Shown here: positions 53,339 through 62,933 of the stretch, piece by piece
Numbering within the stretch: the first letter of the stretch is position 1
Layout of the letters: every line of letters begins with the position of its first letter
NCBI RefSeq assembly: GCF_030270585.1
Contig: NZ_BSYI01000012.1
Span: forward strand, 62,001 to 126,000
Direction of reading: 5' to 3'
Source of the DNA: Paralimibaculum aggregatum
GTDB taxonomy: Bacteria > Pseudomonadota > Alphaproteobacteria > Rhodobacterales > Rhodobacteraceae
DNA length: 64,000 nucleotides
The notes under the pieces: generated by a model
Databases searched by the model: none
What the model saw: only the letters and a program-made list of their open reading frames with translations
What the model was told of the DNA's origin: nothing
Program-made: the position numbers and the translations under genes

Positions 53339-53617
53339 TCAGCCGGCGGGCGGGATCACCAGCTCGTCGCCGTCGCGCAGGCTGTGCCCCGGGGTCAGCC
53401 CGTTATAGGCGGCCAGCGCCGAGGCCGAGACACCGATCCGGCCGGCGAGCTGGGCCACGGTCTCGCCGTCGCGGGCCAGCGCGGCGGTGTAGCCGTCATA
53501 CTGCACGATGCCGTCGCCGGTGCTGGCGATCGGCTGCGGGGCGGGGCGGTCGCCCCTGTCGCCGGCGCAGGCCCCGAGCAGGAGTGCCGCCGCCACGATC
53601 ATCCAGCGCTGCGCCAT
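53339..53617 (-). CDS. Small LysM-domain lipoprotein
   Basis: 92 residues from the ATG at 53617. Signal peptide with a lipobox LLLGACAG (Cys near 17), then a LysM domain (VQYDGYTAALARDGETVAQLAGRIGVSASALAAYNGL to the end) that binds peptidoglycan. It is probably an outer or inner membrane cell-wall anchor. Converges with mbfA. Confidence 0.85.
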   Translation of the reverse strand: MAQRWMIVAAALLLGACAGDRGDRPAPQPIASTGDGIVQYDGYTAALARDGETVAQLAGRIGVSASALAAYNGLTPGHSLRDGDELVIPPAG

Positions 53618-53713
53618 CTGTCCGCCTCCGATGCTGCGTCTGCGATGCTGCGTTCCGCGGCGGACCCTAGGCGATGGCACGCGCGCTGTCGAGCGCCGGG
53701 CGGGACCGGCGGA

Positions 53714-54205
53714 TCAATCCAGCGCGAAGATCGCCTCGATCTCCACCATCACCCCGAGCGGCAGCGCCGAGACCCCGACCGCGGCGCGGGCATGGCGGCC
53801 CCGGTCGCCGAACACCTCGACCATCAGGTCCGAGGCGCCGTTGATCACCTGCGGCTGCTGGGTGAAATCGGCCGCGGAGTTGACGAAGCCGGTGAGCTTG
53901 ACGACCCGGCCGATGCGGTCGAGATCGCCGGTGGCGGCCTTCGCCTGGGCGATCAGCGAGAGCCCGCAGCGCCGCGCCGCCGCGATGCCAAGCGCCAGCG
54001 CCGAGCCCTCCGGCGCCGGGCCGTCGACGTGATCGGCAGCGGAGAGCTGGCCGCGGATCGGCCCGTCCGCGCCGAGCGAGATCTGGCCCGAGACATGCAG
54101 CAGCCCGCCGATCTCGACATAGGGCACATAGTTCGCCACCGGCGCCGTCGGTTCCGGCAGCACGATGCCCCGTTCGGCCAGGTGTGCCTCGATCTTGCCA
54201 GTCAT
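53714..54205 (-). CDS. RidA/YjgF-family protein
   Basis: 163 residues. The Rid fold of about 150: YVEIGGLLHVSGQISLG, ALGIAAARRCGLSLIAQAKAATGDLDRIGRVVKLTGFVNSA, and GARAAVGVSALPLGVMVEIEAIFALD-type end (HARAAVGVSALPLGVMVEIEA). The catalytic Arg of true RidA is replaced in this subgroup, so imine deaminase activity is uncertain. It diverges from no gene; the LysM lipoprotein lies downstream on the same strand. Confidence 0.85.
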   Translation of the reverse strand: MTGKIEAHLAERGIVLPEPTAPVANYVPYVEIGGLLHVSGQISLGADGPIRGQLSAADHVDGPAPEGSALALGIAAARRCGLSLIAQAKAATGDLDRIGRVVKLTGFVNSAADFTQQPQVINGASDLMVEVFGDRGRHARAAVGVSALPLGVMVEIEAIFALD

Positions 54206-54419
54206 GTCTCTCTCCCGTCGGTCTGCTGCCGGGCTTGCCTGCCGGCGCCTCCTGCGGAGGCATTCCCCTTGTTGGCGCGGCTTCCGCCGCGCGGCGGCCC
54301 ACCACCTCCCCCGCCCGCCCACCCGGAGGTGGCGGGCCGCGGCAGCGCGATCCGTGGCGCCTCGGGCCCGAGGTGCCGGCGCCGGCAACCGGGCGCCCGC
54401 GGCGCCCCCCGGGCGGCGC

Positions 54420-54455
54420 GCGGCTCCGCGGGGGCTCGATGCCCCGCGGAGCCGC
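54420..54455. terminator. Strong hairpin downstream of the aminotransferase
   Basis: A perfect 14-bp stem (54420-54433 with 54442-54455) with loop CTCGATG-type. On the plus strand it is followed by CCTTCTTT; on the minus strand, the direction of the aminotransferase that ends at 54479, no T-run follows. Works as a transcript end signal for the gene to the right. Confidence 0.7.
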
Positions 54456-54478
54456 CTTCTTTCAGGCCATGCGCCCGG

Positions 54479-55897
<1,419 letters not shown>

Positions 55898-55934
55898 TCA
55901 CGCCATTCAGGCCAGGAAGGATTGGAAACACGCC

Positions 55935-56081
55935 ATGAACCTCTACACCGCACGCTGCCTCGCCCCGGTCACCCGGCGCTTCGACCTGCCGAACGCGCGG
56001 CTGACCTACATGCCGCGCGGATGGTACTGGAAGCTGCGGCAGAGCTGGTTCCGCCGCGCCCGGCCGACGGGCGGCCGCTAA
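55935..56081 (+). CDS. Small basic protein (48 residues) of unknown function
   Basis: An ATG at 55935 opens 48 codons: MNLYTARCLAPVTRR at the start, then a Tyr/Trp/Arg-rich end (MPRGWYWKLRQSWFRRARP). High aromatic and Arg content is unlike random frames in this DNA. AAGGAAGG about 14 bases upstream is a weak ribosome site. Lies after the aminotransferase gene on the other strand and before the hairpin at 56211. Confidence 0.45.
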   Translation: MNLYTARCLAPVTRRFDLPNARLTYMPRGWYWKLRQSWFRRARPTGGR

Positions 56082-56210
56082 GCGCGCTCCGCCCCGGCGG
56101 GCGGGCGATGCGCGTCGCCGGGCCCGATCCGCCGCGCCGCAGGCTGCCCGCCCGATATCGGAGATCGCCGCCGGCACCGGGTGCCCCGCGGCGGGGCGCA
56201 GCCCGCCGCG

Positions 56211-56245
56211 CGGGCCGGCGGGGGCTCGATGCCCCCGGCGGCCCG
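56211..56245. terminator. Hairpin with shared loop, between small gene and alkaline-phosphatase-like gene
   Basis: Stem of 14 positions with one mismatch (56211-56224 with 56232-56245) and loop CTCGATG. It carries the same 15-base core GGGGCTCGATGCCCC as the hairpin at 54431-54445. It sits in a convergent region (small gene on plus, phosphatase-like gene on minus) and may serve both directions. Confidence 0.6.
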
Positions 56246-56305
56246 TCCGCCCCTGAAGGGCCGTCCGCCCCTGCAACGCCGTCCGGCGCCGAGCCGCCGA
56301 ACGCG

Positions 56306-57730
56306 TCAGAGCGCCCCGGCGGCGGCCATGTAGCCCGGCCGCGCCAGCCCGAAATTCGCCAGGATCGCCGGCGCCACCTCGGTGGTCGAGAGCGCCCGCG
56401 TCGTCCCGTCGCCGGCCCCGGCCGGCCCGGCCCCCGGCTCGTAGACCAGCAGGATCCCCTCGGGGATGTGATAGGCATTGGCCCCGGCGGCGTCCTGCAG
56501 CGAGAGGTTGACCAGCCCGATCGCCCGGTGATCGACCGCCTCGCCCTTCAGCGTCACCGCGATCGCGTCGTCCTCGAGATTGACCACGCCGATATCGATG
56601 CAGACCCGGTCGCCGTCGAGCCGCGTCACCTTCTGCGGCCGGCCGTTCACGGTGAGCGTCGAGGCGCCCTGCACGAAGCGCTCGACCGCGCCCGGCACCA
56701 GGCGGAAGACGAACTGCGGCGCCATCGCCCGCTCCTTCGACCACTCGCCGGGCGCCAGCCCGAGCGCCGCGGCGAGCCGGGCATGCGATTTCAGCGTGAG
56801 CTCGCGCTCGTCCTTCTCGCGGCCCTCCACGGCGGCCTGGCCCATGCTGGAGGCGACGATCAGCGCATGGTCCGGATTGGCCTCGACGAAGCGCATCAGG
56901 CGGCCGAGCTGGTGGTTGGCCTCGGCGATGGTGAAGGGGATCTCGCCGCCCCAGGTCTGCAGCCAGTCGGCATCATAGGCGAGGCTCTCGTAGTCCTCCG
57001 GAAACAGCGCCGGCCAGTAGCGATGCATCGAGCTCGCCACGTGGTTGGTGAAGAACATCGCCAGCTGCGGCCGCTCGCGCTCCAGCGCATGGGCGAAGAA
57101 GTCGAAGGCGATCTGCATCTGCGAGGTGCGCCGGCGCACGGCGCGCTGCGGATTCACCCGCTCCGCCAGCACCTGGCCGGCGAGCTTCGCCACGGTGCGG
57201 CCGCGCAGGCCGAGCCCCGGCGCCCGCGCGAGGAACCGCGCCGCCTCGCCGAGGGCGATGCCGCGGCCGACATCGCGCCCGGCCTGGTCGACCATGGCGA
57301 GGTTGAAGCGCTGGAAGGTCTCGAGGCTCTTCGGGAAGCATTCCGGCCCGGCGGCGAAGGTGTCGGGCACGTGGAAGGCATAGCCGTCGAGGCTCGCCGG
57401 CGGCGGATAGCTGTGCAGGCTGCCGAACACCCCGGTGCGGATGCCGGCCCGCGCGGCCAGCTCCCAGAGCGGCGGGAACTCGCGGTTCACCGCGCCGAGG
57501 TCCTGGCCGAAATGGCTGATCTCGTGGTCGAGATTGGTGACTCCGCGGTGCAGCGTCGGCCAGGTCACCCAGGGCGAGAGATGGCCGCTGTCCTCGGCGG
57601 TGGTCTCGTAGCGCCGGGCGCGGGCGGCGAGGCGGCCGAGCGGGCTCTGCGGGTCGCGCCGCGCGAAGTGGTCGAGGATGCGCCAGGGCACCTCGTTCAG
57701 CTCGTAGAGGACGATCCTGCGGCCCTGCAT
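56306..57730 (-). CDS. Alkaline-phosphatase-superfamily protein
   Basis: 474 residues from ATG at 57730. AP-fold features: VLYELNEVPWRIL at the start (metal Asp region), the nucleophile segment LSPWVTWPTLHRG (Thr near 70), and MFFTNHVASSMHRYWPALFPEDY in the middle with His residues for metal. No signal peptide. Similar proteins occur in surface-glycan regions of alphaproteobacteria and may cleave phosphodiesters of sugar phosphates; the actual substrate is not visible. Confidence 0.75.
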   Translation of the reverse strand: MQGRRIVLYELNEVPWRILDHFARRDPQSPLGRLAARARRYETTAEDSGHLSPWVTWPTLHRGVTNLDHEISHFGQDLGAVNREFPPLWELAARAGIRTGVFGSLHSYPPPASLDGYAFHVPDTFAAGPECFPKSLETFQRFNLAMVDQAGRDVGRGIALGEAARFLARAPGLGLRGRTVAKLAGQVLAERVNPQRAVRRRTSQMQIAFDFFAHALERERPQLAMFFTNHVASSMHRYWPALFPEDYESLAYDADWLQTWGGEIPFTIAEANHQLGRLMRFVEANPDHALIVASSMGQAAVEGREKDERELTLKSHARLAAALGLAPGEWSKERAMAPQFVFRLVPGAVERFVQGASTLTVNGRPQKVTRLDGDRVCIDIGVVNLEDDAIAVTLKGEAVDHRAIGLVNLSLQDAAGANAYHIPEGILLVYEPGAGPAGAGDGTTRALSTTEVAPAILANFGLARPGYMAAAGAL

Positions 57731-57912
57731 GGCGGCGCTCCCCTGCTCCCGGACCCATGGCATCTAGCATCCATGCTGCAGCGCGTCCACCGGAGCGCCC
57801 CGGCGCATCCGCGGGCGTGTCGGAACGGTGCCTCAGGTGGTCGGGTGGCGCATATGATCCCGGTGCCCTATGGTGCACACCACCGAAGGGACCGATAACC
57901 GGAGGAGACCGA

Positions 57913-58296
57913 ATGGACGACTTCAGCGAGAGCGCGGCGACGCTGGGAGACCGGCTGGCGCTGGCGCGGGAACAGCAGGGCCTCAGCCAGGCGCAGCTTG
58001 CGCGCCGGCTCGGCCTGCGGGTGCAGACCGTGCGCAACTGGGAGAACGACCGCTCCGAACCGCGCGCCAACAAGCTGCAGATGGTCGCCGGCATCCTCAA
58101 CGTCTCGATGGTCTGGCTGCTGACCGGCGCCGGCGCCGGCGCGCCCACGGCCGAGGTGGCGAACGACGAGAGCCCGCTGGAGCTCGCCGAGGCGCTCTCG
58201 GAGATCCGCGACCTGCGTCTCCTGCAAAACCAGGTGATCGACCGGCTGGCCCGGCTCGAGAAGCGCCTCCGCCTGCTGGCGATGCCGGAAGCCTGA
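57913..58296 (+). CDS. XRE-family transcriptional regulator
   Basis: 127 residues. Helix-turn-helix LGDRLALAREQQGLSQAQL then RRLGLRVQTVRNWENDRSEPRANKL (residues about 11-55), followed by a linker and a leucine-rich coiled coil (EIRDLRLLQNQVIDRLARLEKRLRLL) for dimerisation. Ribosome site GGAGGAG nine bases upstream. Followed 29 bases on by a ROK kinase, which it may regulate. Confidence 0.92.
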   Translation: MDDFSESAATLGDRLALAREQQGLSQAQLARRLGLRVQTVRNWENDRSEPRANKLQMVAGILNVSMVWLLTGAGAGAPTAEVANDESPLELAEALSEIRDLRLLQNQVIDRLARLEKRLRLLAMPEA

Positions 58297-58325
58297 GGCC
58301 GGGGCCTGGGCCCGGGGGCGGCACG

Positions 58326-59270
58326 ATGACCGGGGGCGCCGCGGCGGGGCGCTGGCGCCTCGGCGTCGATCTCGGCGGCACCAAGATCGAGATCGCGGCG
58401 CTGGACGAATCGGGCGGCGCCGTGCTGCGCCGCCGGGTGCCCTCGCCCGGGGGCAGCAGCGCCGCCGACTATGCCGCGGTGATCCGCACGATCGCCGCGC
58501 TGGTGGCCGGCGCCGAGGCGGAGCTCGGCCCGGCGCTCGGCGTCGGGCTCGGCGTGCCCGGCTCGCCAAGCCCCGCCACCGGGCTGATGCGCAATGCCAA
58601 CACCACCTGCCTGAACGGCCGTCCGCTGGCGGCGGATCTCGCCGCGGCGCTCGGCCGCCCGGTGCGGCTGGAGAACGACGCCAACTGCTTCGCGCTGGCC
58701 GAGGCGCGGGCCGGGGCGGGGCAGGGGGCGGACCCGGTCTTCGGCGCGATCCTCGGCACCGGCACCGGCGGCGGCGTGGTGATCGGCGGGCGGCTGCTCG
58801 GCGGCGCCTCGGGCATCGCCGGGGAATGGGGCCACATGCCGCTGCCGGCTCCGCGGGACGACGAGCGGCCGGGGCCGGGCTGCTATTGCGGGCGGCGCGG
58901 CTGCGTCGAGACCTGGGTCTCCGGCCCCGGCCTCGCGCGCGACCATGCCGCGACCACGGGGGTGCGGCTGAGCGCCGCGGCGATCGCGGCGGCGGCGCGG
59001 GCGGGGGATGCCGGGGCGGCGGCGAGCCTTGCGCGGCATCTCGACCGGCTGGCCCGCAGCTTCGGCCCGGTGGTGAACATCCTCGACCCGGAGGTGATCG
59101 TGCTCGGCGGCGGGGTGAGCCAGCTGCCGGGGCTCGCCGGGCGGCTCGAGGCGGCGCTGAAACCCCATGTCTTTTCCGACGCTCCGGCGGTCCGGGTGCT
59201 GCCGGCGGCGCTCGGCGACAGCGCCGGGGTGATCGGCGCGGCCTGGCTGGTGGCGCTGCCGCGCGGATAG
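58326..59270 (+). CDS. ROK-family sugar kinase
   Basis: 314 residues. Phosphate loop GVDLGGTKIEIAALD, ENDANCFALAEA, GTGTGGGVVIGGRL, catalytic Asp in the same region and the zinc motif GCYCGRRGCVETW. This is the fructokinase / N-acetylglucosamine or N-acetylmannosamine kinase group. Sugar specificity not visible. Follows the XRE gene on the same strand. Confidence 0.92.
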   Translation: MTGGAAAGRWRLGVDLGGTKIEIAALDESGGAVLRRRVPSPGGSSAADYAAVIRTIAALVAGAEAELGPALGVGLGVPGSPSPATGLMRNANTTCLNGRPLAADLAAALGRPVRLENDANCFALAEARAGAGQGADPVFGAILGTGTGGGVVIGGRLLGGASGIAGEWGHMPLPAPRDDERPGPGCYCGRRGCVETWVSGPGLARDHAATTGVRLSAAAIAAAARAGDAGAAASLARHLDRLARSFGPVVNILDPEVIVLGGGVSQLPGLAGRLEAALKPHVFSDAPAVRVLPAALGDSAGVIGAAWLVALPRG

Positions 59271-59272
59271 GC

Positions 59273-59383
59273 GGGCCGCAGCGCGCCTGCGGTCCCGCGG
59301 GCCCCGCCCACCCTGCGGCCGCTGCGCCCGGCCCGGCCCGCGCGCCCCCCTTCGCCCGCGGGACCGCAGGCGCGCTGCGGCCC
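59273..59383. repeat. Perfect 29-bp inverted repeat with 53-bp centre
   Basis: Left arm 59273-59301 is GGGCCGCAGCGCGCCTGCGG followed by TCCCGCGGG; right arm 59355-59383 is its exact reverse complement. The centre is GC-rich and has no gene. Lies between the ROK kinase stop and the sdhE start. May act as a long hairpin in RNA (terminator or processing site) or be a non-autonomous repeat. Confidence 0.85.
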
Positions 59384-59443
59384 TGCGCGCCATGGACAGC
59401 GGCGGCAGGGCGGGCACATTGGCAGGGCAGAAGGAGACCGCCG

Positions 59444-59731
59444 ATGACCGAGATCGCCAACAGCCCGCATGCCCCGGAGACGCCCGAGATCCGGCTCAAG
59501 CGCCTGCGCATGCGCTCCTGGCGCCGCGGCTTCCGCGAGATGGACCTGCTGCTCGGCGGCTGGTGGGATGCCCATGGCGCGGCGCTCGACCGCGGCGAGC
59601 TGGCGGCCTACGAGGCGCTGCTCGAGGAGCCGGACTGGGACATCTACTACTGGATCACCGGGGCGGCGCCGGTGCCGGAGGGCCATGCCCCGCTGATCGG
59701 CCGCATCGCCGCGCATCACGGCACCCGCTGA
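59444..59731 (+). CDS. sdhE: Succinate dehydrogenase assembly factor (FAD assembly)
   Basis: 95 residues. RLKRLRMRSWRRGFREMDLLLGGW is the conserved SdhE start with the Arg-Gly-x-x-Glu motif, then LLEEPDWDIYYWITG. Required for flavin attachment to SdhA. AAGGAG ribosome site 8 bases before the ATG. Length ordinary. Confidence 0.93.
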   Translation: MTEIANSPHAPETPEIRLKRLRMRSWRRGFREMDLLLGGWWDAHGAALDRGELAAYEALLEEPDWDIYYWITGAAPVPEGHAPLIGRIAAHHGTR

Positions 59732-59798
59732 GCGCGGGGCCGGCACGGCGCGGCGCAGGCCCGCCCGCACCGGCCGGCAGGGGGCAGGCCCGGCGGCA

Positions 59799-60434
59799 TC
59801 AGAGGGTGACGCCGACCCGCTTCGCCGCCGCCTCGATCAGCTTCTTGTACTTGGTCTCGAAGCGGTCGTTCTTCGGCTTGGCCTTCTCGCGGGTCAGCCG
59901 GACATACTCGTCCATGCAGGCGCGGGCCTTGGCGCTGCGCCGCGAGATCTTCGAGTTCGGCAGCTCGAGATGGAACTCGTCGCCATCGCCCCAGCCGAGC
60001 TTGCCCCGGTGGTTGACCAGCCCCGCCGCCTTCATCGCCGCCACCCAGGCGCGCTTGAAGTCCTCGAGGTTCTCCCTGTAGCCGAAGGCCTTGCGCGCGC
60101 CGTAATACGAGGTGCCGTCGACCCGCAGGATCACGTGCCGCGCCTTGTCGGACATGTGCCCGCCCCAGCAGACCCAGGAGCCGCCGCGCGAGACCGCCGC
60201 GGCCTGCTCGGCCGGGGTGCGCACCAGCGAGCGCTTGTTGCGCGAGATCGAGAACGAGACCCGCTCCGGGAACGGCGCCCACTTCTTCGGCAGGCGGCCG
60301 CCCTTGGCCTCCACCGCGCGCTTGTACTGCAGGCTCTGGATGTGCAGCTCCTCGCAGAGCCCGGTCAGAACCTTGATGAACTTCTTCACCTTCGACTCGA
60401 TGTCGGTCGCGGCGCTGTTGAGATCGTCGGCCAT
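59799..60434 (-). CDS. Lys-rich protein of unknown function
   Basis: 211 residues, positively charged (many Lys/Arg) with a helical N-terminus (SAATDIESKVKKFIKVLTGLCEELHIQ). No family recognised. Segment VSRGGSWVCWGGHMSD contains a Cys/His/Trp cluster near 85-100. Diverges from the coiled-coil gene at 60611; the pair is AT-richer than neighbours and both encode charged proteins, which suggests a small functional unit. Confidence 0.7.
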   Translation of the reverse strand: MADDLNSAATDIESKVKKFIKVLTGLCEELHIQSLQYKRAVEAKGGRLPKKWAPFPERVSFSISRNKRSLVRTPAEQAAAVSRGGSWVCWGGHMSDKARHVILRVDGTSYYGARKAFGYRENLEDFKRAWVAAMKAAGLVNHRGKLGWGDGDEFHLELPNSKISRRSAKARACMDEYVRLTREKAKPKNDRFETKYKKLIEAAAKRVGVTL

Positions 60435-60610
60435 TGGCCCTCCTGTCGGCTGTCCGGGGCGGCGGCGGCTCCGCGCGTCCCTGCATGCCCCTGAGTGCCG
60501 GGCGGCGCCGCCCCGGTTCACCGCCGGCCCGGAATTTTCGCGCGGGCTGACGTTCTGGTAGGCTTGCGGCGCGCCCGCAGCTGGCGGGCCGGGCAGCGGA
60601 GACCGGGGCC

Positions 60611-60889
60611 ATGGGCGACAATGCGGACAAGGCGCTGAAGCTCGCGCAGCATTGCGAGCGCAAGATCAACGCGCTGAAGAAGGATCTCGACGCGCTGAAG
60701 AAGAACATCGAAGACGCGCGCAAGCGGGAACATGAATGGGAGAAGAAGCAGACCGATTGGATCGCAAAGGAACACAAGCGCTTCCTTGACCTGCACAACG
60801 CGCAGGAGAAGAAGTTCGTCGACGCGCATAATGCGCAGGCGAAGACGCTGAACGAGATCATCGCCTGGGTGAAGAAGCTGCAGGGCTGA
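60611..60889 (+). CDS. Small Lys/Glu-rich coiled-coil protein
   Basis: 92 residues, almost entirely one charged helix: ALKKDLDALKKNIEDARKRE, EKKQTDWIAKEHKRFLDLH, then EIIAWVKKLQG. Continuous heptads of Lys/Glu/Leu predict a coiled coil. Codon usage is less GC-rich than neighbours. No family recognised; likely a structural or scaffold protein. Divergent from 59799..60434. Confidence 0.75.
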   Translation: MGDNADKALKLAQHCERKINALKKDLDALKKNIEDARKREHEWEKKQTDWIAKEHKRFLDLHNAQEKKFVDAHNAQAKTLNEIIAWVKKLQG

Positions 60890-60979
60890 GGCGCCGCCCC
60901 CCGCGACCTCGGCCCGCTTGCCTGCACGCGCGCGCCGTGCGAGCACTCTGCCCGGGACATTCGGCCAAGGGAGGAATGC

Positions 60980-61870
60980 ATGGCACGGATCGGCTTCATC
61001 GGGCTCGGCAACATGGGCCTGCCCATGGCGAAGAACCTGCTCAAGGCAGGCCACGAGGTCACCGGCTTCGACCTCTCCGCCGCGGCGCTCGAGGCGCTGC
61101 AGGAGGCCGGCGGCAAGGCCGCCGAGGGCGCGCGCCACGCGGTGATCGAGGCCGAGGCGGTGGTCACCGCGCTGCCGGCGGCGCGGCATCTGAAGGCGGT
61201 CTATCTCGGCGGCGACGGGATCCTCGCGGTGGCGCAGCCCGGCACGCTCTTCATCGACTGCTCGACGGTGGATGTCGCCTCCGCCCGCACCGTGGCGATG
61301 GAGGCCGAGAGCCGCGGCCAGCGTTTCGTCGACAGCCCGATGTCCGGCGGCGTCGGCGGGGCCACCGCGGGCACCCTCTCCTTCATGGTCGGCGGCAGCG
61401 AGCCGGCCTTCGAGGCGGCGCGGCCGATCCTCGGCGCGATGGGGCGCAACATCTTCCATGCCGGCGCGGCCGGCGCCGGGGCGGCGGCGAAGATCTGCAA
61501 CAACCTGATGCTGGCGATCCAGATGATCGCGGTGGCCGAGGGCTTCAACCTCGCCGAGAAGCTCGGGCTCGAGGCGCAGAAGCTCTACGACATCTCCTCC
61601 ACCGCCACCGCCCGCTGCTGGTCGCTCAACGACTATTGCCCGGCGCCGGGCCCGGTGCCCAACGCGCCCTCGAACCGCGACTATGCGCCCGGCTTCGCGG
61701 CGGCGCTGATGCTGAAGGACCTGCGCATCGCCATGGAGACGGCGCAGGCCGAAGGGGTGTCCTCGCCGCTCGGCGCGCAGGCGACGCAGCTCTACGCGCT
61801 GATGGATCTCGCCGGCCAGGGCGAGAAGGACTTCTCCGGCATCATCCGGCTGCTGCGCGGCGAGCTCTGA
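60980..61870 (+). CDS. mmsB: 3-hydroxyisobutyrate dehydrogenase
   Basis: 296 residues. Oxidises 3-hydroxyisobutyrate to methylmalonate semialdehyde in valine catabolism, with NAD. ARIGFIGLGNMGLPMAKNLLKAGHEVTGFD is the family start with GxGxxG; FVDSPMSGGVGGATAGTLSFMVGG (near 120), AKICNNLMLAIQMIAVAEGF with the catalytic Lys (near 172), and DLAGQGEKDFSGIIRLL at the end. Preceded by AGGGAGGAA. Related beta-hydroxyacid dehydrogenases are possible. Confidence 0.92.
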   Translation: MARIGFIGLGNMGLPMAKNLLKAGHEVTGFDLSAAALEALQEAGGKAAEGARHAVIEAEAVVTALPAARHLKAVYLGGDGILAVAQPGTLFIDCSTVDVASARTVAMEAESRGQRFVDSPMSGGVGGATAGTLSFMVGGSEPAFEAARPILGAMGRNIFHAGAAGAGAAAKICNNLMLAIQMIAVAEGFNLAEKLGLEAQKLYDISSTATARCWSLNDYCPAPGPVPNAPSNRDYAPGFAAALMLKDLRIAMETAQAEGVSSPLGAQATQLYALMDLAGQGEKDFSGIIRLLRGEL

Positions 61871-61884
61871 GCCGCCGCGACCGG

Positions 61885-61936
61885 CGGGCGGCGCGCCGGG
61901 GTCCCTTCGGGGGATCTCGGGTCGTGCCGCCCGTGT
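61885..61936 (+). terminator. Terminator of mmsB
   Basis: CGGGCGGC (61885-61892) pairs with GCCGCCCG (61926-61933), followed by TGTTT. An inner TCCC-TTCG-GGGGA hairpin with a UUCG tetraloop sits between. This gives a branched, stable structure 15 bases past the mmsB stop. Confidence 0.65.
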
Positions 61937-62002
61937 TTACCATTTGTTTCCCATTCAGCCGCAAAGTGAGTCGAGATTTACGAGACAGCATGAGGTTCCC
62001 CG

Positions 62003-62515
62003 ATGAGCAGCACTGGCATGGCCCTGGCTCCCGAATATGCCGATGAGGCGGTGGGGGATATCTTTGCCGGCTATCTCGAGACGCTGGCGCTCATCGAACG
62101 GCTGCACCGCCTGCTGCTCGACGTCATCAAGGACGAGTTCGAGCGCATCGCGCGCCACGAGGTCAACGCGGTGCAGGCACTGCTGCTGTTCAACATCGGC
62201 GCGAAGACGATGACCGCCGGGGAGCTGAAGAACCGCGGCTACTACCAGGGCTCCAACGTCTCCTACAATCTCAAGAAGCTGGTCGAGGCGGGCTACATCA
62301 ACCACAGCCGTTCGGAGATCGACCGGCGCGCCGTGCGGGTGCGGCTGACCGAGCGCGGCATGGAGGTGCATCGCATCGTCGCCGACCTGTTCCGCCGCCA
62401 TGCCGGCGATCTCGGCTGCGACCAGCGCCTGCGCGACGGCGGCATCGAGGGCATGAACGCCGATCTCCGCGGGCTCGAGCGCTACTGGACCGAGGAGATC
62501 CGCTACATCTACTGA
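62003..62515 (+). CDS. MarR-family winged-helix regulator (LdtR-like)
   Basis: 170 residues. Winged helix with LKNRGYYQGSNVSYNLKKLVEAGYINHSRSEIDRRAVRVRL (residues about 75-115), a sequence reminiscent of the LdtR/PetP group of alphaproteobacterial MarR proteins that control cell-envelope or redox genes. Helical N-terminus for dimerisation (LIERLHRLLLDVIKDEFERI). Start at ATG 62003. Assignment to LdtR is not certain. Confidence 0.85.
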   Translation: MSSTGMALAPEYADEAVGDIFAGYLETLALIERLHRLLLDVIKDEFERIARHEVNAVQALLLFNIGAKTMTAGELKNRGYYQGSNVSYNLKKLVEAGYINHSRSEIDRRAVRVRLTERGMEVHRIVADLFRRHAGDLGCDQRLRDGGIEGMNADLRGLERYWTEEIRYIY

Positions 62516-62933
62516 CGCCTCGAGCCATGTCCGCCGTGCAGGGTTGTGCGCAGGGCGGATCGGGGCGGGACGCCGCGGTGCCGGGGGGCACAGGCGTTCC
62601 GAACCAGGGGCCGGAGCCCAGGCAGAAGGCCCGGGTCCCGCGCGGCGATGGGGCCCGCCGATGGGGTCTGCCGCGGCTGCCGGGACCAGCGCGGGCGCCG
62701 TGCGCAGTGGGCCGTGGAAAGGTCCAGGTCTTGAATGACCCGCCGGGCAGCGCGTCGCCGCGCCGGCCCGGTCAGCGTCTGAAAACCGCAATTCGAGGAA
62801 CCGCGCGGGCAGAGCGCCGCAGCGCTCTCCCTTCTTCACGACCGGCCGCGCCCCCCGCTGCCTGCCGGGAACCGGAAAGGCTCGGGCGGAACGCCGGCGG
62901 CGAAGGCTCGGCCGGAGCGCCGGCGGCGAAGGC
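62516..62933. other. Gap of 418 bp with a short 26-bp repeat
   Basis: Between the MarR gene and the 3' end of the methyltransferase gene. Around 62888-62947 a motif GGA(A/G)CGCCGGCGGCGAAGGCTC recurs every 26 bases (62888, 62914, 62940), the last copy running into the methyltransferase C-terminal codons. Otherwise GC-rich, no gene, promoter or hairpin recognised. Confidence 0.6.
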
